DNA of 61,596 nucleotides from a virus: positions 1-61,596 of the IMG/VR virus record IMGVR_UViG_3300021090_000021; one strand, given 5' to 3'. The notes beneath the pieces are model-generated. The model saw only the letters and a list, made by a program, of their open reading frames with translations. It was not told the DNA's origin and did not search any database. The position numbers were made by a program, and so were the translations under genes. This document shows positions 48,858 to 56,940 of this stretch, in pieces; position 1 is the stretch's first letter, and each line of letters opens with the position of its first letter.

Positions 48858-51037
48858 CAAACGATCTCCCCGTGCGCCGCCATCAGCGCGATCGCAATCG
48901 GCTGCACCCAGATCGGCTCCGACGACAGAGTGAAGGTCTCGCCCGACCAGGCGCCAAGCAGCGTACGGCCCATGACGCCGGCAATCGCCGCCGCGGCCGG
49001 CGGCGGCACCGCGTTGCCAATGCGCTCACGCCAAGCGGAATCGGAGAGGCCATCGAGCTCGAGCGTCTCGTCGGGATCGACTAGCCCTTGCAGGGCCGCG
49101 AGCTCAAGCGTGGTGAACGGCCGGTGCCAAGTGTCGTCGAGCGCGCGAATGACGCAGACGAGCCGGTCGCTCGGCCCGGGCAGCACATCATCGATGCGCG
49201 GGTCGGCGACCGAGTTTCGGCCGTTGTCATGCTGACCGGCGCCGGTGACACCGCCACACGGCTCGCACCATGGCACCACGCCGTAGTTACCCGCGGTCAG
49301 GTATTTGCTGCGGCCGTTGCGGGTGAACTCGGGACGCGGGTCCGCGACCGCCCCCGCACCGCTGCCGACCTGCTGCGCGCCGGTCACGCAGCCAGCAGCC
49401 TCGTCCCAGGCGTTGACGCGCATCTTCGTGCTCGACGCACCTGGATGCCAGTTGGCATAGCGGGGATCGGCAACCGCGAAAGCACCGTTGCCGGTGGAGC
49501 TCGCGCCGATCACGGCGCCGGCCGCCTCCTCGTAACCGGTGACGCGGTACTTCGTCTGCTTGTAGTCGCCCCGCGGCGATTGCCGCGGATCGGCGACGCA
49601 CAGCGCACCGCCGGCAGGGTGATGAGCCGCGGTCACCGTTCCGCCGTTCTTATCCCACCGCGTCACCTTCAAGACGTGATGATGGGTATTCGGACCGAAA
49701 CCGGTGCGCGGATCCGACACCGCAAGGCCGCCACCTGGCCCACCGGATCCTGCAACCGCCGGCGCGTGATCGCCCCAGCGCACGATGCGATACACATTAT
49801 TGAAGCGTGGATTGCCCTGGATCCTCGGATCGGCCACCGCATTCGGCCCGCCACCGGCGAACATCTTGCCGGTGACCACGCCGGCGGGCTGATCCCACGG
49901 CCGCACACCCAACTGCACCGACTTCGGATGGCCGTCGATGCGCGGATCGGCGACACTGTGAAAGCCGTTATTCGGGTAGCTGCGGCCGGGCACCGTACCG
50001 GTCGGCTTGTGCCACTGGCGAACCCCGAGCACGTGCGCGTTGTAGATCTCATGCACGCGCGGATCGGCGACAGCATGGGCACCACCCCCTGGTGCGCTCC
50101 GGCCAGTGACGGTCGCCGCCGCCTCTTCCCAACGGCGCACGCCGAGCACGCTCGCCGCCCACGGGATTTCAGGAGTAATCGCGAAGTCGCGCAGTACACC
50201 GTCATCAACGGCAAGCTTATTGAGGGAACGCCAGTCCGAGCCCGCCTCAACGAAGGCAAGCCGCACCCAGGTCTTCCAGTGCAGCGCCGGCATGCGGTGC
50301 ATCGGGCCGCCCAGTCCGGAGAGCGGCAACGGCAGCTTGTCCAGGACCTCGCCAACGCCGCGCAGCGGACGTTTGACCGGCTCATAGAGGAAGTTCGGAA
50401 TCTTGGCGGCGTGGCGGGCGACCAGAAGGAAGCGCTTGCGGCTCTGCGCGAGGCCGCCGATCTCGCCGCAGTCGTGCGTCGTCTCTGCGACCGCATAGCC
50501 GTAAGCGCGCAGCAGCGCCACAATCCGGTCGAGTAGGAAACGGCCACGCGTCGCGATGCGCGGCACGTTCTCGAATACGATCAGCTCTACCGGATCGTCC
50601 TTATACGCCTCGAGCGCGAGCCACACGCCCCGCAAGGTGAGCCCGTTGAGCGCCTGATATTTGGCGCTCGTCGACATCTTCTCGGACAGGAGCCCTGAGA
50701 AGCCCTTGCACGGCGCCGACAGGAAGAGGATGTGCGGATGCTCATTCTGTAGCGCGTGGCGGATGTCGTCGGGCACCGCCTCACGCCAGCCGTCCGGCGG
50801 CGCGACCCCGAAGAAGTCGCGATATTGCTCGGGCGAGAACAGGTCGAGCCTGGTCGCCTTCACGCCGGCGAGTCGCCCGAAGTCGGCGCAGCCGGCAGCG
50901 TCGTGGTCGATGCCGCCCAGGCAGCGAAAGCGCGCCTGCAGATTGCCAACACGCGCCTCGCCGCGGTTGAAGCCCTTGGCGCCGCCGCCAAGGCCGCAGA
51001 ACAGATGGCCCACGTTGATATTGACGGTGCGCATCAT
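48857..51037 (-). CDS. DNA cytosine-5 methyltransferase with eight VADPR repeats
   Basis: A 726-residue protein. It has motif I FCGLGGGAKGF (13-23), motif IV SAPCKGFSG with the catalytic C110, motif VI FENVPR (155-160) and motif VIII QSRKRF (198-203). The C-terminus has LAALQGL and IGNAVPPPAAAAI (IX-X). Between about 310 and 625 lie eight repeats, each ending VADPR or a variant, preceded by VTG-like and G-rich blocks. These form the target recognition region. ATG 51037 is preceded by GGGAG. It may protect phage DNA from restriction. Confidence 0.85.
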   Translation of the reverse strand: MMRTVNINVGHLFCGLGGGAKGFNRGEARVGNLQARFRCLGGIDHDAAGCADFGRLAGVKATRLDLFSPEQYRDFFGVAPPDGWREAVPDDIRHALQNEHPHILFLSAPCKGFSGLLSEKMSTSAKYQALNGLTLRGVWLALEAYKDDPVELIVFENVPRIATRGRFLLDRIVALLRAYGYAVAETTHDCGEIGGLAQSRKRFLLVARHAAKIPNFLYEPVKRPLRGVGEVLDKLPLPLSGLGGPMHRMPALHWKTWVRLAFVEAGSDWRSLNKLAVDDGVLRDFAITPEIPWAASVLGVRRWEEAAATVTGRSAPGGGAHAVADPRVHEIYNAHVLGVRQWHKPTGTVPGRSYPNNGFHSVADPRIDGHPKSVQLGVRPWDQPAGVVTGKMFAGGGPNAVADPRIQGNPRFNNVYRIVRWGDHAPAVAGSGGPGGGLAVSDPRTGFGPNTHHHVLKVTRWDKNGGTVTAAHHPAGGALCVADPRQSPRGDYKQTKYRVTGYEEAAGAVIGASSTGNGAFAVADPRYANWHPGASSTKMRVNAWDEAAGCVTGAQQVGSGAGAVADPRPEFTRNGRSKYLTAGNYGVVPWCEPCGGVTGAGQHDNGRNSVADPRIDDVLPGPSDRLVCVIRALDDTWHRPFTTLELAALQGLVDPDETLELDGLSDSAWRERIGNAVPPPAAAAIAGVMGRTLLGAWSGETFTLSSEPIWVQPIAIALMAAHGEIV

Positions 51038-51699
51038 ACTGAAGCTCCCCCGTGCTCGCTGCGCGTCTTGTCGTGGGCGAGCGTGCGCAACGCCGGCAGC
51101 AGCGCTCGCCAGCGATTGAGGAGTGCGGTTTTCGCCGTCTCCCAGCGCCACGGCACGATCACGTCGCGCAACGGCTCGATGCCGGCATAGGGCACTGGGT
51201 TCGGATGCGGCCGATTGCCCATCAGGTCGCGCCACTCCGTGGTGAACATGATGAGGTCCCAGCGCTTGACCGCAGTGACGAGCTGCTGCGGCATCGGCCA
51301 TTGGAGGCCGGCGGCGGCGTGGATGACGACGTCGTGCCGATCCTCGAGCTTCTTCATCGACGCCAGGACCTGCTCGGCGAGGATGCCGAACTCCTGCTGG
51401 CATATTTCAGCGATCGCGTGCTTCTTCGGCGTGGTGTCGTCCTTGAGGACCGCCTCGGGACCATCGTGAACGGAGAAGTATCCGGCGAGCACCGGATCCT
51501 TGGTGGCCTGCATGATCGCGTCGATGCCGCGCGAAAGATGCTCGCCGACCGAATATTCGACGCCGGGCGTGGCACCGTTGAAGCGCTTCTCCTTGGTGAG
51601 CTGCTCGGCATAGGAGTCGAAGTCAACGTCGGACGCTTTCGGATGGAGCAGGTCGATACCGCGGCCGTTGGCCAGTGTGAGGATGGTGGCTGCGCTCAT
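51034..51699 (-). CDS. HD-domain phosphohydrolase (YfbR-like)
   Basis: A 221-residue protein with the HD layout: RFNGATPGVEYSVGEHLSRG (H), then GYFSVHDGPEAVLKDDTTPKK (HD plus acidic residues), as in deoxynucleotidase-type HD enzymes. The C-terminal half is helical. Likely acts on nucleotides during infection. Coupled by ATGA-type overlap to both neighbours. Confidence 0.7.
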   Translation of the reverse strand: MSAATILTLANGRGIDLLHPKASDVDFDSYAEQLTKEKRFNGATPGVEYSVGEHLSRGIDAIMQATKDPVLAGYFSVHDGPEAVLKDDTTPKKHAIAEICQQEFGILAEQVLASMKKLEDRHDVVIHAAAGLQWPMPQQLVTAVKRWDLIMFTTEWRDLMGNRPHPNPVPYAGIEPLRDVIVPWRWETAKTALLNRWRALLPALRTLAHDKTRSEHGGASV

Positions 51700-52457
51700 G
51701 TGGCGGACCCTCCAATGAGCGGAAGCTCTGACGTTTCCGGCGCTGGCTCATAGATCGAGCGCGCAGTGAGAACCTTCGGCTGAAACACCACAGCACCCGC
51801 ATGCTCGTCGACCACCAGCACGCCCTTGTTGCAGGCGAGCCAGAGCATGGAGTCGACCGTTGCGATGCTGTCACCGCTGCGCTCGGCGAGATGACGGCAT
51901 AAGGCCATGCAGGCCGGAAACCGCAGCTCGATCCGGCGGCGCGGCTTGTCAGGGAAACCGGTCAGCCGACAGAGCCAGATGTCGGGCTTGCAGACGTCGG
52001 CGCCGAAATTCTTGGCGAGCTGGAACTTGGTGTCGTCGCCGACATACGAGAGGTTGCCGCACCATTCGACCAGCTTCTCGGCGTCGGCGAGCGCGAGCAC
52101 GGCCTGCAACTCGGCGAAGAGATCGACGCGGCCATACCATGCCCGCTCGATGGCGACGGCCTTGGCGTGATATCCGAAGGCTTCCACCACCGGCCGGGCG
52201 GCATGGATCGCATCCCACACCTTGTGCTCGATCGTGCGAGCAGCCTGGGCAGAGCGACCGGCGCAGAGGATAATCCAGACGATCTCACCGGCCATGTCTT
52301 CGGCGGTGGCCGGCGGGTTGAGTTCCTTCGTCGACCATCGCAACATCTCCGGCGCATCGACATCGTGCGCGAGCAGCCACGTGCTGACCTCGCCATAGAG
52401 GCCCGGCGGGACCCGGGCCGCCGGCGCGGGCACAATGAAGTTGGAGCGAACGCTCAT
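51696..52457 (-). CDS. HhH-GPD-type DNA glycosylase-like protein
   Basis: A 253-residue protein. Residues 55-165 follow the pattern of HhH-GPD base excision glycosylases: WIILCAGRSAQAARTIEHKV, AFGYHAKAVAIERAW, LSYVGDDTKFQLAKNFGADV with a hairpin-like turn, K144, and the conserved D159 of CKPDIWLCRLTG. ATG 52457 overlaps the MazG-like stop. It may remove damaged or modified bases. Confidence 0.65.
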   Translation of the reverse strand: MSVRSNFIVPAPAARVPPGLYGEVSTWLLAHDVDAPEMLRWSTKELNPPATAEDMAGEIVWIILCAGRSAQAARTIEHKVWDAIHAARPVVEAFGYHAKAVAIERAWYGRVDLFAELQAVLALADAEKLVEWCGNLSYVGDDTKFQLAKNFGADVCKPDIWLCRLTGFPDKPRRRIELRFPACMALCRHLAERSGDSIATVDSMLWLACNKGVLVVDEHAGAVVFQPKVLTARSIYEPAPETSELPLIGGSAT

Positions 52458-52813
52458 GGCCGTCCGCCTTCCTTGAGCATCGAGTGCCAACCGCGCAGAT
52501 GCGCCTTCTTACGCTCCGCGCGCTCGGCCATCCGAACCTCGTCCAGCCCGAAATGGTTTTTCACCAATTCGATGTTGGCCAAGACGTCGGCTAGCTCATC
52601 CTCCAGCCATTCGCGATTGAGATTGTTGGTGACGGGCTCGTGCTCATCGATGCCCTGGATGATGCAGCGAGAGACGGCGCTGCCAGCCTCATCCAATTCT
52701 TCGCTGAGCTTGCCAAGATGCGCCAAGTCGATCGGGCGCGTCATCGGTTGCCACGGATTGAGCGCCCACGACGTCGCTGGATCGTCTGGCTTGTGGAGCG
52801 GGTGACCGCTCAT
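52454..52813 (-). CDS. MazG-like nucleotide pyrophosphohydrolase-type protein
   Basis: A 119-residue protein: LAHLGKLSEELDEAGSAVSR, IIQGIDEHEP and WLEDELADVLANIELVKNHF have the acidic, helical pattern of phage MazG-type proteins (EELDEAGS and ELADVLANIE could bind magnesium). GGGGAGG lies about 6 bases before ATG 52813. It is thought to hydrolyse nucleoside triphosphates or alarmones. Confidence 0.65.
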   Translation of the reverse strand: MSGHPLHKPDDPATSWALNPWQPMTRPIDLAHLGKLSEELDEAGSAVSRCIIQGIDEHEPVTNNLNREWLEDELADVLANIELVKNHFGLDEVRMAERAERKKAHLRGWHSMLKEGGRP

Positions 52814-53133
52814 GCGCGCACCTCCCCATGAATAAGAGCGCCGGCCGGATGGAGACTGGGCGGATGGTCCGGCCGGCGACGATCGACCGATGGAAGAAGA
52901 TGAACATCGGCCAAAGGGAAGAAGAACTGTCGCGGTCGCCTTTGGCTGGCGAAGAATAGAAGCGCAGCAATGACGACGGCGATGCAGATCGCAAGCCAGA
53001 ACGCGAAGGCGACCAGCAGAGCCAGCGACACGAAGCTGGCGACCCATGTAAACAGGGCCAAGATCACAATTGTGACGAAGAAGAACAGCGCCATCGCAAG
53101 GGTGGAGATGATGTCGAGGAATTCTGTGAGCAT
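52810..53133 (-). CDS. Small phage membrane protein, three spans
   Basis: A 107-residue protein from ATG 53133 with a long hydrophobic half (IISTLAMALFFFVTIVILAL, FTWVASFVSLALLVAFAFWL, AICIAVVIAALLFFA) and a basic tail. GGGAG precedes the start. Possibly an early protein acting on the host membrane. Confidence 0.6.
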   Translation of the reverse strand: MLTEFLDIISTLAMALFFFVTIVILALFTWVASFVSLALLVAFAFWLAICIAVVIAALLFFASQRRPRQFFFPLADVHLLPSVDRRRPDHPPSLHPAGALIHGEVRA

Positions 53134-53159
53134 GGTGGGCTCCCGTGCCCTGCAGCGGA

Positions 53160-53498
53160 CTACTTGTGACGACGGACCTCGCGGGCGGGTTCGGCCTGAG
53201 CGGTTATCATCCTGTCGCGCGCGAGTGATCGGAACAGAACCTGAGCACCGGCGCCGTCTGTCGCCGGCTCCGGTTCGTTGGCGACGCTCATTTCCGAGAG
53301 TATGAACCAGGCATGATCCTGGTTGATGCCGTCGTCGGCGACCCAGCGAACAAAGAAGACATGCGATGCGTACAGCGGGGCGCGGCCGCGCTCGAATTCC
53401 GCCGCACCGGTCGGCAGCGTCACCACGCCTTGCACGCCCTTCTTGCCAGGGACGTTGACGCGCTGGCCGAGCTTGAATGCGAATGCGGACTTGGCCAT
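53160..53498 (-). CDS. Hypothetical early protein
   Basis: A 112-residue protein from ATG 53498 (GGGAGGG just upstream): AKSAFAFKLGQRVNVPGKKG, VVTLPTGAAEFERGRAPLYA, HVFFVRWVADDGINQDHAWF. This is an SH3-like beta barrel pattern followed by a basic tail. A small-domain regulator is possible. Confidence 0.6.
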   Translation of the reverse strand: MAKSAFAFKLGQRVNVPGKKGVQGVVTLPTGAAEFERGRAPLYASHVFFVRWVADDGINQDHAWFILSEMSVANEPEPATDGAGAQVLFRSLARDRMITAQAEPAREVRRHK

Positions 53499-53538
53499 AA
53501 GGCCCTCCCTTTGATGACAGGCACACGTGCGCCCCACG

Positions 53539-53571
53539 CCGGTCCGCGCCACGCCACGAGGCGCGGACCGG
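53539..53571 (-). other. Perfect 12-bp hairpin between early genes
   Basis: CCGGTCCGCGCC (53539-53550) pairs fully with GGCGCGGACCGG (53560-53571), loop 9 nt. No U-run on either strand, so it is not a typical terminator. It might be an RNA processing or regulatory element. Confidence 0.6.
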
Positions 53572-53607
53572 AAGCAACGCAACGAACGCAACGGACTGGA
53601 ACGAAAA

Positions 53608-53835
53608 TCAGAACAGGACGCGCGGGACCTTGAACGGCGGCGGTGGAAGGCCGTAGGCCTCGCGCCGCGCGTCTTCCGACGACGCTCGGATCGCATCCTC
53701 GAGCGCGAGCACCGACGGTGCGTAGCCGTCCGCGTCGGCGGCTTGCAGATGGAAGTTGAGACGGCGCAGAAGCGTGGAGGCGCGCCAGAACCGATAGGCG
53801 CGGATGATCGCGGTGAGCCTGGTGCGGACGGTCAT
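53608..53835 (-). CDS. Hypothetical small protein
   Basis: A 75-residue basic protein (RLTAIIRAYRFWRASTLLRR, VLALEDAIRASSEDARREA). Overlaps its upstream neighbour by 4 bases. Not recognised. Confidence 0.5.
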   Translation of the reverse strand: MTVRTRLTAIIRAYRFWRASTLLRRLNFHLQAADADGYAPSVLALEDAIRASSEDARREAYGLPPPPFKVPRVLF

Positions 53836-54200
53836 GCCGCACCTCGCATGTCGTCAATCCGCGCCGGACGCGTGCCTTTCGAGGAAAGAGGCCCTTTGAC
53901 TTTGAACGCAGTGTCAAGGATCGACGGCTTAACTTCCGCGCCCACCTCGCCGACCGTGCCCCAAAACGTATCGCGCTCGCTTGGGTTAGCAAACGCTCGC
54001 CAGTAGCAGAGCCCAAACATCAAACCGATATCGTTCTGCCACACGCCCATGAATCGACCGACGCCGCGATCGGGAATCTCGATCCAATCGCCCTTGCGAA
54101 ATTCGACGTCATCGGAACGGAGATAGTGCGGAAGGCATGCGATGCAGTACACCGCGTCCCCCTGGCCGCTCTCGGGTTTGATGCGGGGCTGGTTGGTCAT
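53832..54200 (-). CDS. Hypothetical early protein with zinc-type cysteines
   Basis: A 122-residue protein from ATG 54200 (GGGGTG upstream). YCIACLPHYLRSDDVEFRKG and WQNDIGLMFGLCYWRAF place three cysteines and a histidine for a possible metal site. Overlaps the next gene by 4 bases. Not recognised. Confidence 0.55.
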   Translation of the reverse strand: MTNQPRIKPESGQGDAVYCIACLPHYLRSDDVEFRKGDWIEIPDRGVGRFMGVWQNDIGLMFGLCYWRAFANPSERDTFWGTVGEVGAEVKPSILDTAFKVKGPLSSKGTRPARIDDMRGAA

Positions 54201-54647
54201 GCGGCACCCCGCGAAACAGAACCGCACGAACGGAGCAGACGACGAGCCGAGTTCGGATCAAACATCGGCAGGGAATGGGCCGATCGGCTGTAATCATCCG
54301 CAACCGCCGTGCGGAAGGAAAACGCCCCGGCGGCACGAGAGGCCGTGCTTTCGCCAGGCCCGCTCTCTCCACAGCCACCGCCAAGGTAGAGAACTCCCAA
54401 CGCGTGCCGCCGGAGCAAAGTGAAGGTTTCTCGCGGGCCGGGCTCGACACCGGCTTGCCATAGTCGGCACCACATCTCTGTGGTCGGCGGCCTACCTGGT
54501 CTTCGTCCGCCCCGTTCCCCAACTTGCTGACGCCGCAACACGAGATCAGCCATCCCGGATGCAGTATCGTTTGCGTGTCCTTCCACGCCGCCGCGAGAAC
54601 TGTAATAGCGAACAACGGGACCCAAGCCGGCAGTTGCTCGTGGATCT
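54201..54647 (-). other. Gene-poor segment of early operon
   Basis: No convincing gene fills these 447 bases. A TTG-initiated minus frame from 54651 (overlapping the upstream stop) begins with a membrane-like segment (LPAWVPLFAITVLAAAW) but becomes low-complexity and runs to 54109 inside another gene. GCACG and CGTGC near 54331-54346 could form a small hairpin. It may be a leader or RNA element. Confidence 0.4.
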
Positions 54648-54914
54648 TCAATCGAGCTGGCGAATGATCTCGCCGAGCACAAACTGCAGAGCGTTCGCAG
54701 GTGCGCGGCTGCGCTTGGCGAACCAGCGCTTGACGGTGCGCGGGTCATCCCCGGTCGCACCGGCGATGACGTGCTCAGTCTTGTGAGGGACCGCGAACTT
54801 CGCGAGGTCCTTGAAGGAAATTCGTCTCTCGCGTGGCAGCCGGATTTTTTTGGTGACAGATTTGTCACCCCGGAAATTTGACGATGCGTTCTGCATCCCC
54901 AATGATTCGCCCAT
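54648..54914 (-). CDS. Small DNA-binding-type early regulator
   Basis: An 88-residue basic protein from ATG 54914, which has GGGGG upstream. Residues about 30-85 fit a helix-turn-helix-like fold (ISFKDLAKFAVPHKTEHVIA, GDDPRTVKRWFAKRSRAPAN). It may be a regulator of the early operon. Confidence 0.6.
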   Translation of the reverse strand: MGESLGMQNASSNFRGDKSVTKKIRLPRERRISFKDLAKFAVPHKTEHVIAGATGDDPRTVKRWFAKRSRAPANALQFVLGEIIRQLD

Positions 54915-55074
54915 GCAAACGCCCCCACGCAAGACACAAAAGGACAATGTGAAATCAGCTTCGCCCCAGTCCGGCGATATTCCGTGGTGCGACGACGCAG
55001 CCTGCGGTTATCCCCGCTGTTCACAAACCGTAAACCCAAGGAACCTGCGGTTGCGAAATACCCTTGGTGCTGTC

Positions 55075-55090
55075 TGTCAGGTTCCTGACA
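55075..55090. promoter_or_regulatory. Perfect palindrome, putative operator
   Basis: TGTCAGGTTCCTGACA is a perfect 7-bp dyad around TT, 25 bases before the plus-strand gene at 55115 and 160 bases from the minus gene start at 54914. GGAACCTG at about 55040 repeats half of it. It is likely a protein-binding site. The protein is unknown. Confidence 0.55.
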
Positions 55091-55114
55091 CAATGAACTC
55101 TCTGGGAGGAGAAC

Positions 55115-55414
55115 GTGTCGGGAGGCGTGCATATGGGCGTTTTTCGCGATCCACGACCGCTGATCGAGAAAACTCCGGTCATCGATACCTTCGTAAGCGA
55201 CCTGGGCCGCATCGATATCCTCGACGGAAACGCCCGGTTTGTGTGGTTCACGGAAGATGTTCAAGAGGAGGGCGCGCCTGGCATAAGAGTGGTGCGCTGC
55301 AAGGTCGTGATGCCGCGATCGGTCATCATCCCGGCCGTTCATCGCGTGCTGTTCGCGATCGGAGCGGAAGCCCTCCGCGATTGGGATCTGAGCAAGCTCC
55401 GCTGGCAGCACTGA
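55115..55414 (+). CDS. Hypothetical plus-strand protein in control region
   Basis: A 99-residue protein starting with GTG at 55115 because GGGAGGAG lies just before it (an ATG at 55133 is possible). LIEKTPVIDTFVSDLGRIDI, VVRCKVVMPRSVIIPAVHRV and FAIGAEALRDWDLSK look like a folded small domain. Runs towards, and stops 2 bases before, the convergent Cro-like gene, and would be antisense to leftward early transcription. Function unknown. Confidence 0.6.
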   Translation: MSGGVHMGVFRDPRPLIEKTPVIDTFVSDLGRIDILDGNARFVWFTEDVQEEGAPGIRVVRCKVVMPRSVIIPAVHRVLFAIGAEALRDWDLSKLRWQH

Positions 55415-55416
55415 GT

Positions 55417-55674
55417 TCATCGCCCAACCTCAGCTTGAGCGACCGCGTCCTGCTGCGCGCATGGCGGCAGAAACTCGTCCGCAACCAGCGGAATGTCGTT
55501 GTCGCGCGCATATCCCAGCAGAGCCGGATGATATCGTTGGGGAATGAGACCATCCGTCCCGCCTTTGTCGCGCGGCTGCTGCCAGCGATAGGGCGCCGTG
55601 TAGGCCGTACCGGTGATCTTCGAGACCACTGCCGGGCCGCCCAACCGTTTGATGATCGTTTGTGCCGGTTCCAT
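55417..55674 (-). CDS. Cro-like (YdaS-type) regulator
   Basis: An 85-residue protein with a single helix-turn-helix: AQTIIKRLGGPAVVSKITGT, AYTAPYRWQQ, then LIPQRYHPALLGYARDNDIP. This is the pattern of Cro/YdaS-like repressors. It is divergent from the CI-like gene across the 93-bp operator region and is probably the first gene of leftward early transcription. Confidence 0.75.
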   Translation of the reverse strand: MEPAQTIIKRLGGPAVVSKITGTAYTAPYRWQQPRDKGGTDGLIPQRYHPALLGYARDNDIPLVADEFLPPCAQQDAVAQAEVGR

Positions 55675-55682
55675 GTGCCGAG

Positions 55683-55712
55683 TAATTTCCGATTTTCCGA
55701 AATCGATGTCAA
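55683..55712 (-). promoter_or_regulatory. Early leftward promoter in front of Cro-like gene
   Basis: On the minus strand TTGACA (55712-55707), 17-18 nt spacer, then GAAATT or AAATTA (55689-55683). The spacer and -10 contain the operator dyad at 55685-55703. The start of the Cro-like gene lies 9-10 bases on. Repression by the CI-like protein is inferred. Confidence 0.6.
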
Positions 55713-55735
55713 GCGTATTTCTGATTTTCCGAATT
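55685..55735. promoter_or_regulatory. Operator pair at the genetic switch
   Basis: Two 19-bp dyads, ATTTCCGATTTTCCGAAAT at 55685-55703 and ATTTCTGATTTTCCGAATT at 55717-55735, start-to-start 32 bp (about three helical turns). They lie between the Cro-like and CI-like genes. The same pair recurs at 56890-56940 with the same spacing. Confidence 0.75.
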
Positions 55736-55767
55736 GCACGGCTTTCTGTTTTCCAGAAAGATCGGGG

Positions 55768-56316
55768 ATGGACGGGAAAGATATCGAGGCCCTGTTTGAA
55801 AAAACGGGCAAGAAACGCATAGACTTAGCCAAGCGCTTCGGAGTGCAGCCGCAGCAGATAACGGCGCTGACCCAGGGCACGCGCCTGTTGAAAGCTCACG
55901 AGCTCCCAATCGTCCGGGACTTCTTCGGGCTCGACGAATCAGTGCCACTCAAGGGTTACGTCGGCGGCGGCGGTTTGGTTGCTAGGCACACAATCGACGA
56001 GGACCAGCTCGCACGCGTCTCCGGGCCCCGCGACGCCAGCGAAGCAACCGCTGCCCTGGAGATCCGAGGCGACAGCCTCGGCGCGGAGGTGGATGGGTGG
56101 GTCCTATTTTTCCAGGATGAAAAACAACGGCCCACCAAGGCATTGAACGGGCTGTGCGTGGTCGGACTATCCGATGGCCGCGTGTTGTTGCGGCGAATTC
56201 AACCCAGCCGATTACAAAAGCGTTATCATCTCACCCTTGGCGGCCAGGCTCCGATCCTGGATACGCCGATAGAATGGGCTTCGCCGGTCGTTGCCATGGA
56301 GCCCAGGCGCAAATAG
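55768..56316 (+). CDS. CI-like prophage repressor, HTH plus S24-like domain
   Basis: A 182-residue protein from ATG 55768. The N-terminal part is a helix-turn-helix (DIEALFEKTGKKRIDLAKRF, GVQPQQITALTQGTRLLKAH). The second half fits the LexA/CI-type domain (ALEIRGDSLGAEVDGWVLFF with the expected Ser, CVVGLSDGRVLLRRI, WASPVVAM). The cleavage lysine was not certain. It keeps the prophage silent and probably binds the 19-bp dyads. Confidence 0.75.
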   Translation: MDGKDIEALFEKTGKKRIDLAKRFGVQPQQITALTQGTRLLKAHELPIVRDFFGLDESVPLKGYVGGGGLVARHTIDEDQLARVSGPRDASEATAALEIRGDSLGAEVDGWVLFFQDEKQRPTKALNGLCVVGLSDGRVLLRRIQPSRLQKRYHLTLGGQAPILDTPIEWASPVVAMEPRRK

Positions 56317-56328
56317 GGACGCAAGATC

Positions 56329-56856
56329 ATGGCGCGCGGTATCCTGGCAGTGTTCGCTCTGCTCATCGTCGTCTTCGCCTTTTACCAGCGCGATCCAGCC
56401 CCTTCGATCACAGGCGCTATTACATCAATGCGGCCGGCCCCTCACCGGCCGGCGCCAGCCCCGAGCCCGCGACAGCTCATGAACGAGGCGATCGGTAACG
56501 TCAGCCTCAAATTCGAATGGAGTAAGACCGATTTTGGGGTCCTGCTGGTCAACTTCACGATCGCAAACCGCAACGACTTCGACGTGAAGGATGTAGAGAT
56601 CCGCTGCACCCACGCCGGGCCGAGCGGAACCGAGATTGACAGCAACACCCGGACGATTTTTGAACTTTTCGAGGCCAAAACGGCGCGGAAGATATCCAAA
56701 TTCAACATGGGCTTTGTTCACAGCCAGGCGGCCCGCTCAGGCTGCGAGATCACCCGCCTGGTGCGCGGTGAGGTACGGCCGCTGCAAAAGGTCACCCCTA
56801 AGAAAGCCTCACCCAAGGAGCCCCCAGGGCCGCCGCTTGCCCTGTCGCCGAAGTAG
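56329..56856 (+). CDS. Membrane-anchored lysogenic-conversion-type protein
   Basis: A 175-residue protein. Residues 1-22 (GILAVFALLIVVFAFYQ) form a signal anchor. The rest is extracytoplasmic with two cysteines in a beta-rich domain (VLLVNFTIANRNDFDVKDVE, IRCTHAGPSGTEI). It follows the repressor by 12 bases and could be expressed in the lysogen, for example in superinfection exclusion, but no family is known. Confidence 0.55.
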   Translation: MARGILAVFALLIVVFAFYQRDPAPSITGAITSMRPAPHRPAPAPSPRQLMNEAIGNVSLKFEWSKTDFGVLLVNFTIANRNDFDVKDVEIRCTHAGPSGTEIDSNTRTIFELFEAKTARKISKFNMGFVHSQAARSGCEITRLVRGEVRPLQKVTPKKASPKEPPGPPLALSPK

Positions 56857-56889
56857 GCGGGTTGGAACTTTTATTTCACGTGAAACATT

Positions 56890-56940
56890 TTTTCCGATTT
56901 TCCGAAATCATGACTTGACCAATTTCTGATTTTCCGAAAT
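56890..56940. promoter_or_regulatory. Second operator pair before integrase operon
   Basis: TTTTCCGATTTTCCGAAAT at 56890-56908 and ATTTCTGATTTTCCGAAAT at 56922-56940, again 32 bp apart. The second dyad fills the spacer of the promoter at 56915-56943. Repeating the switch operators here points to common control. Confidence 0.75.

Noticed and set aside
49190-50090. Regular repeats suspected as CRISPR
   Set aside because: Repeats are degenerate, in frame and encode VADPR modules. There are no conserved direct repeats of constant length with unique spacers.
49088-50536. 482-codon plus frame opposite the methyltransferase repeats
   Set aside because: Its repeats mirror the VADPR repeats of the minus gene, which carries all C5 motifs.
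54197-55420. 407-codon minus frame through the control region
   Set aside because: It runs across several recognised genes and the operator region, without protein-like composition.
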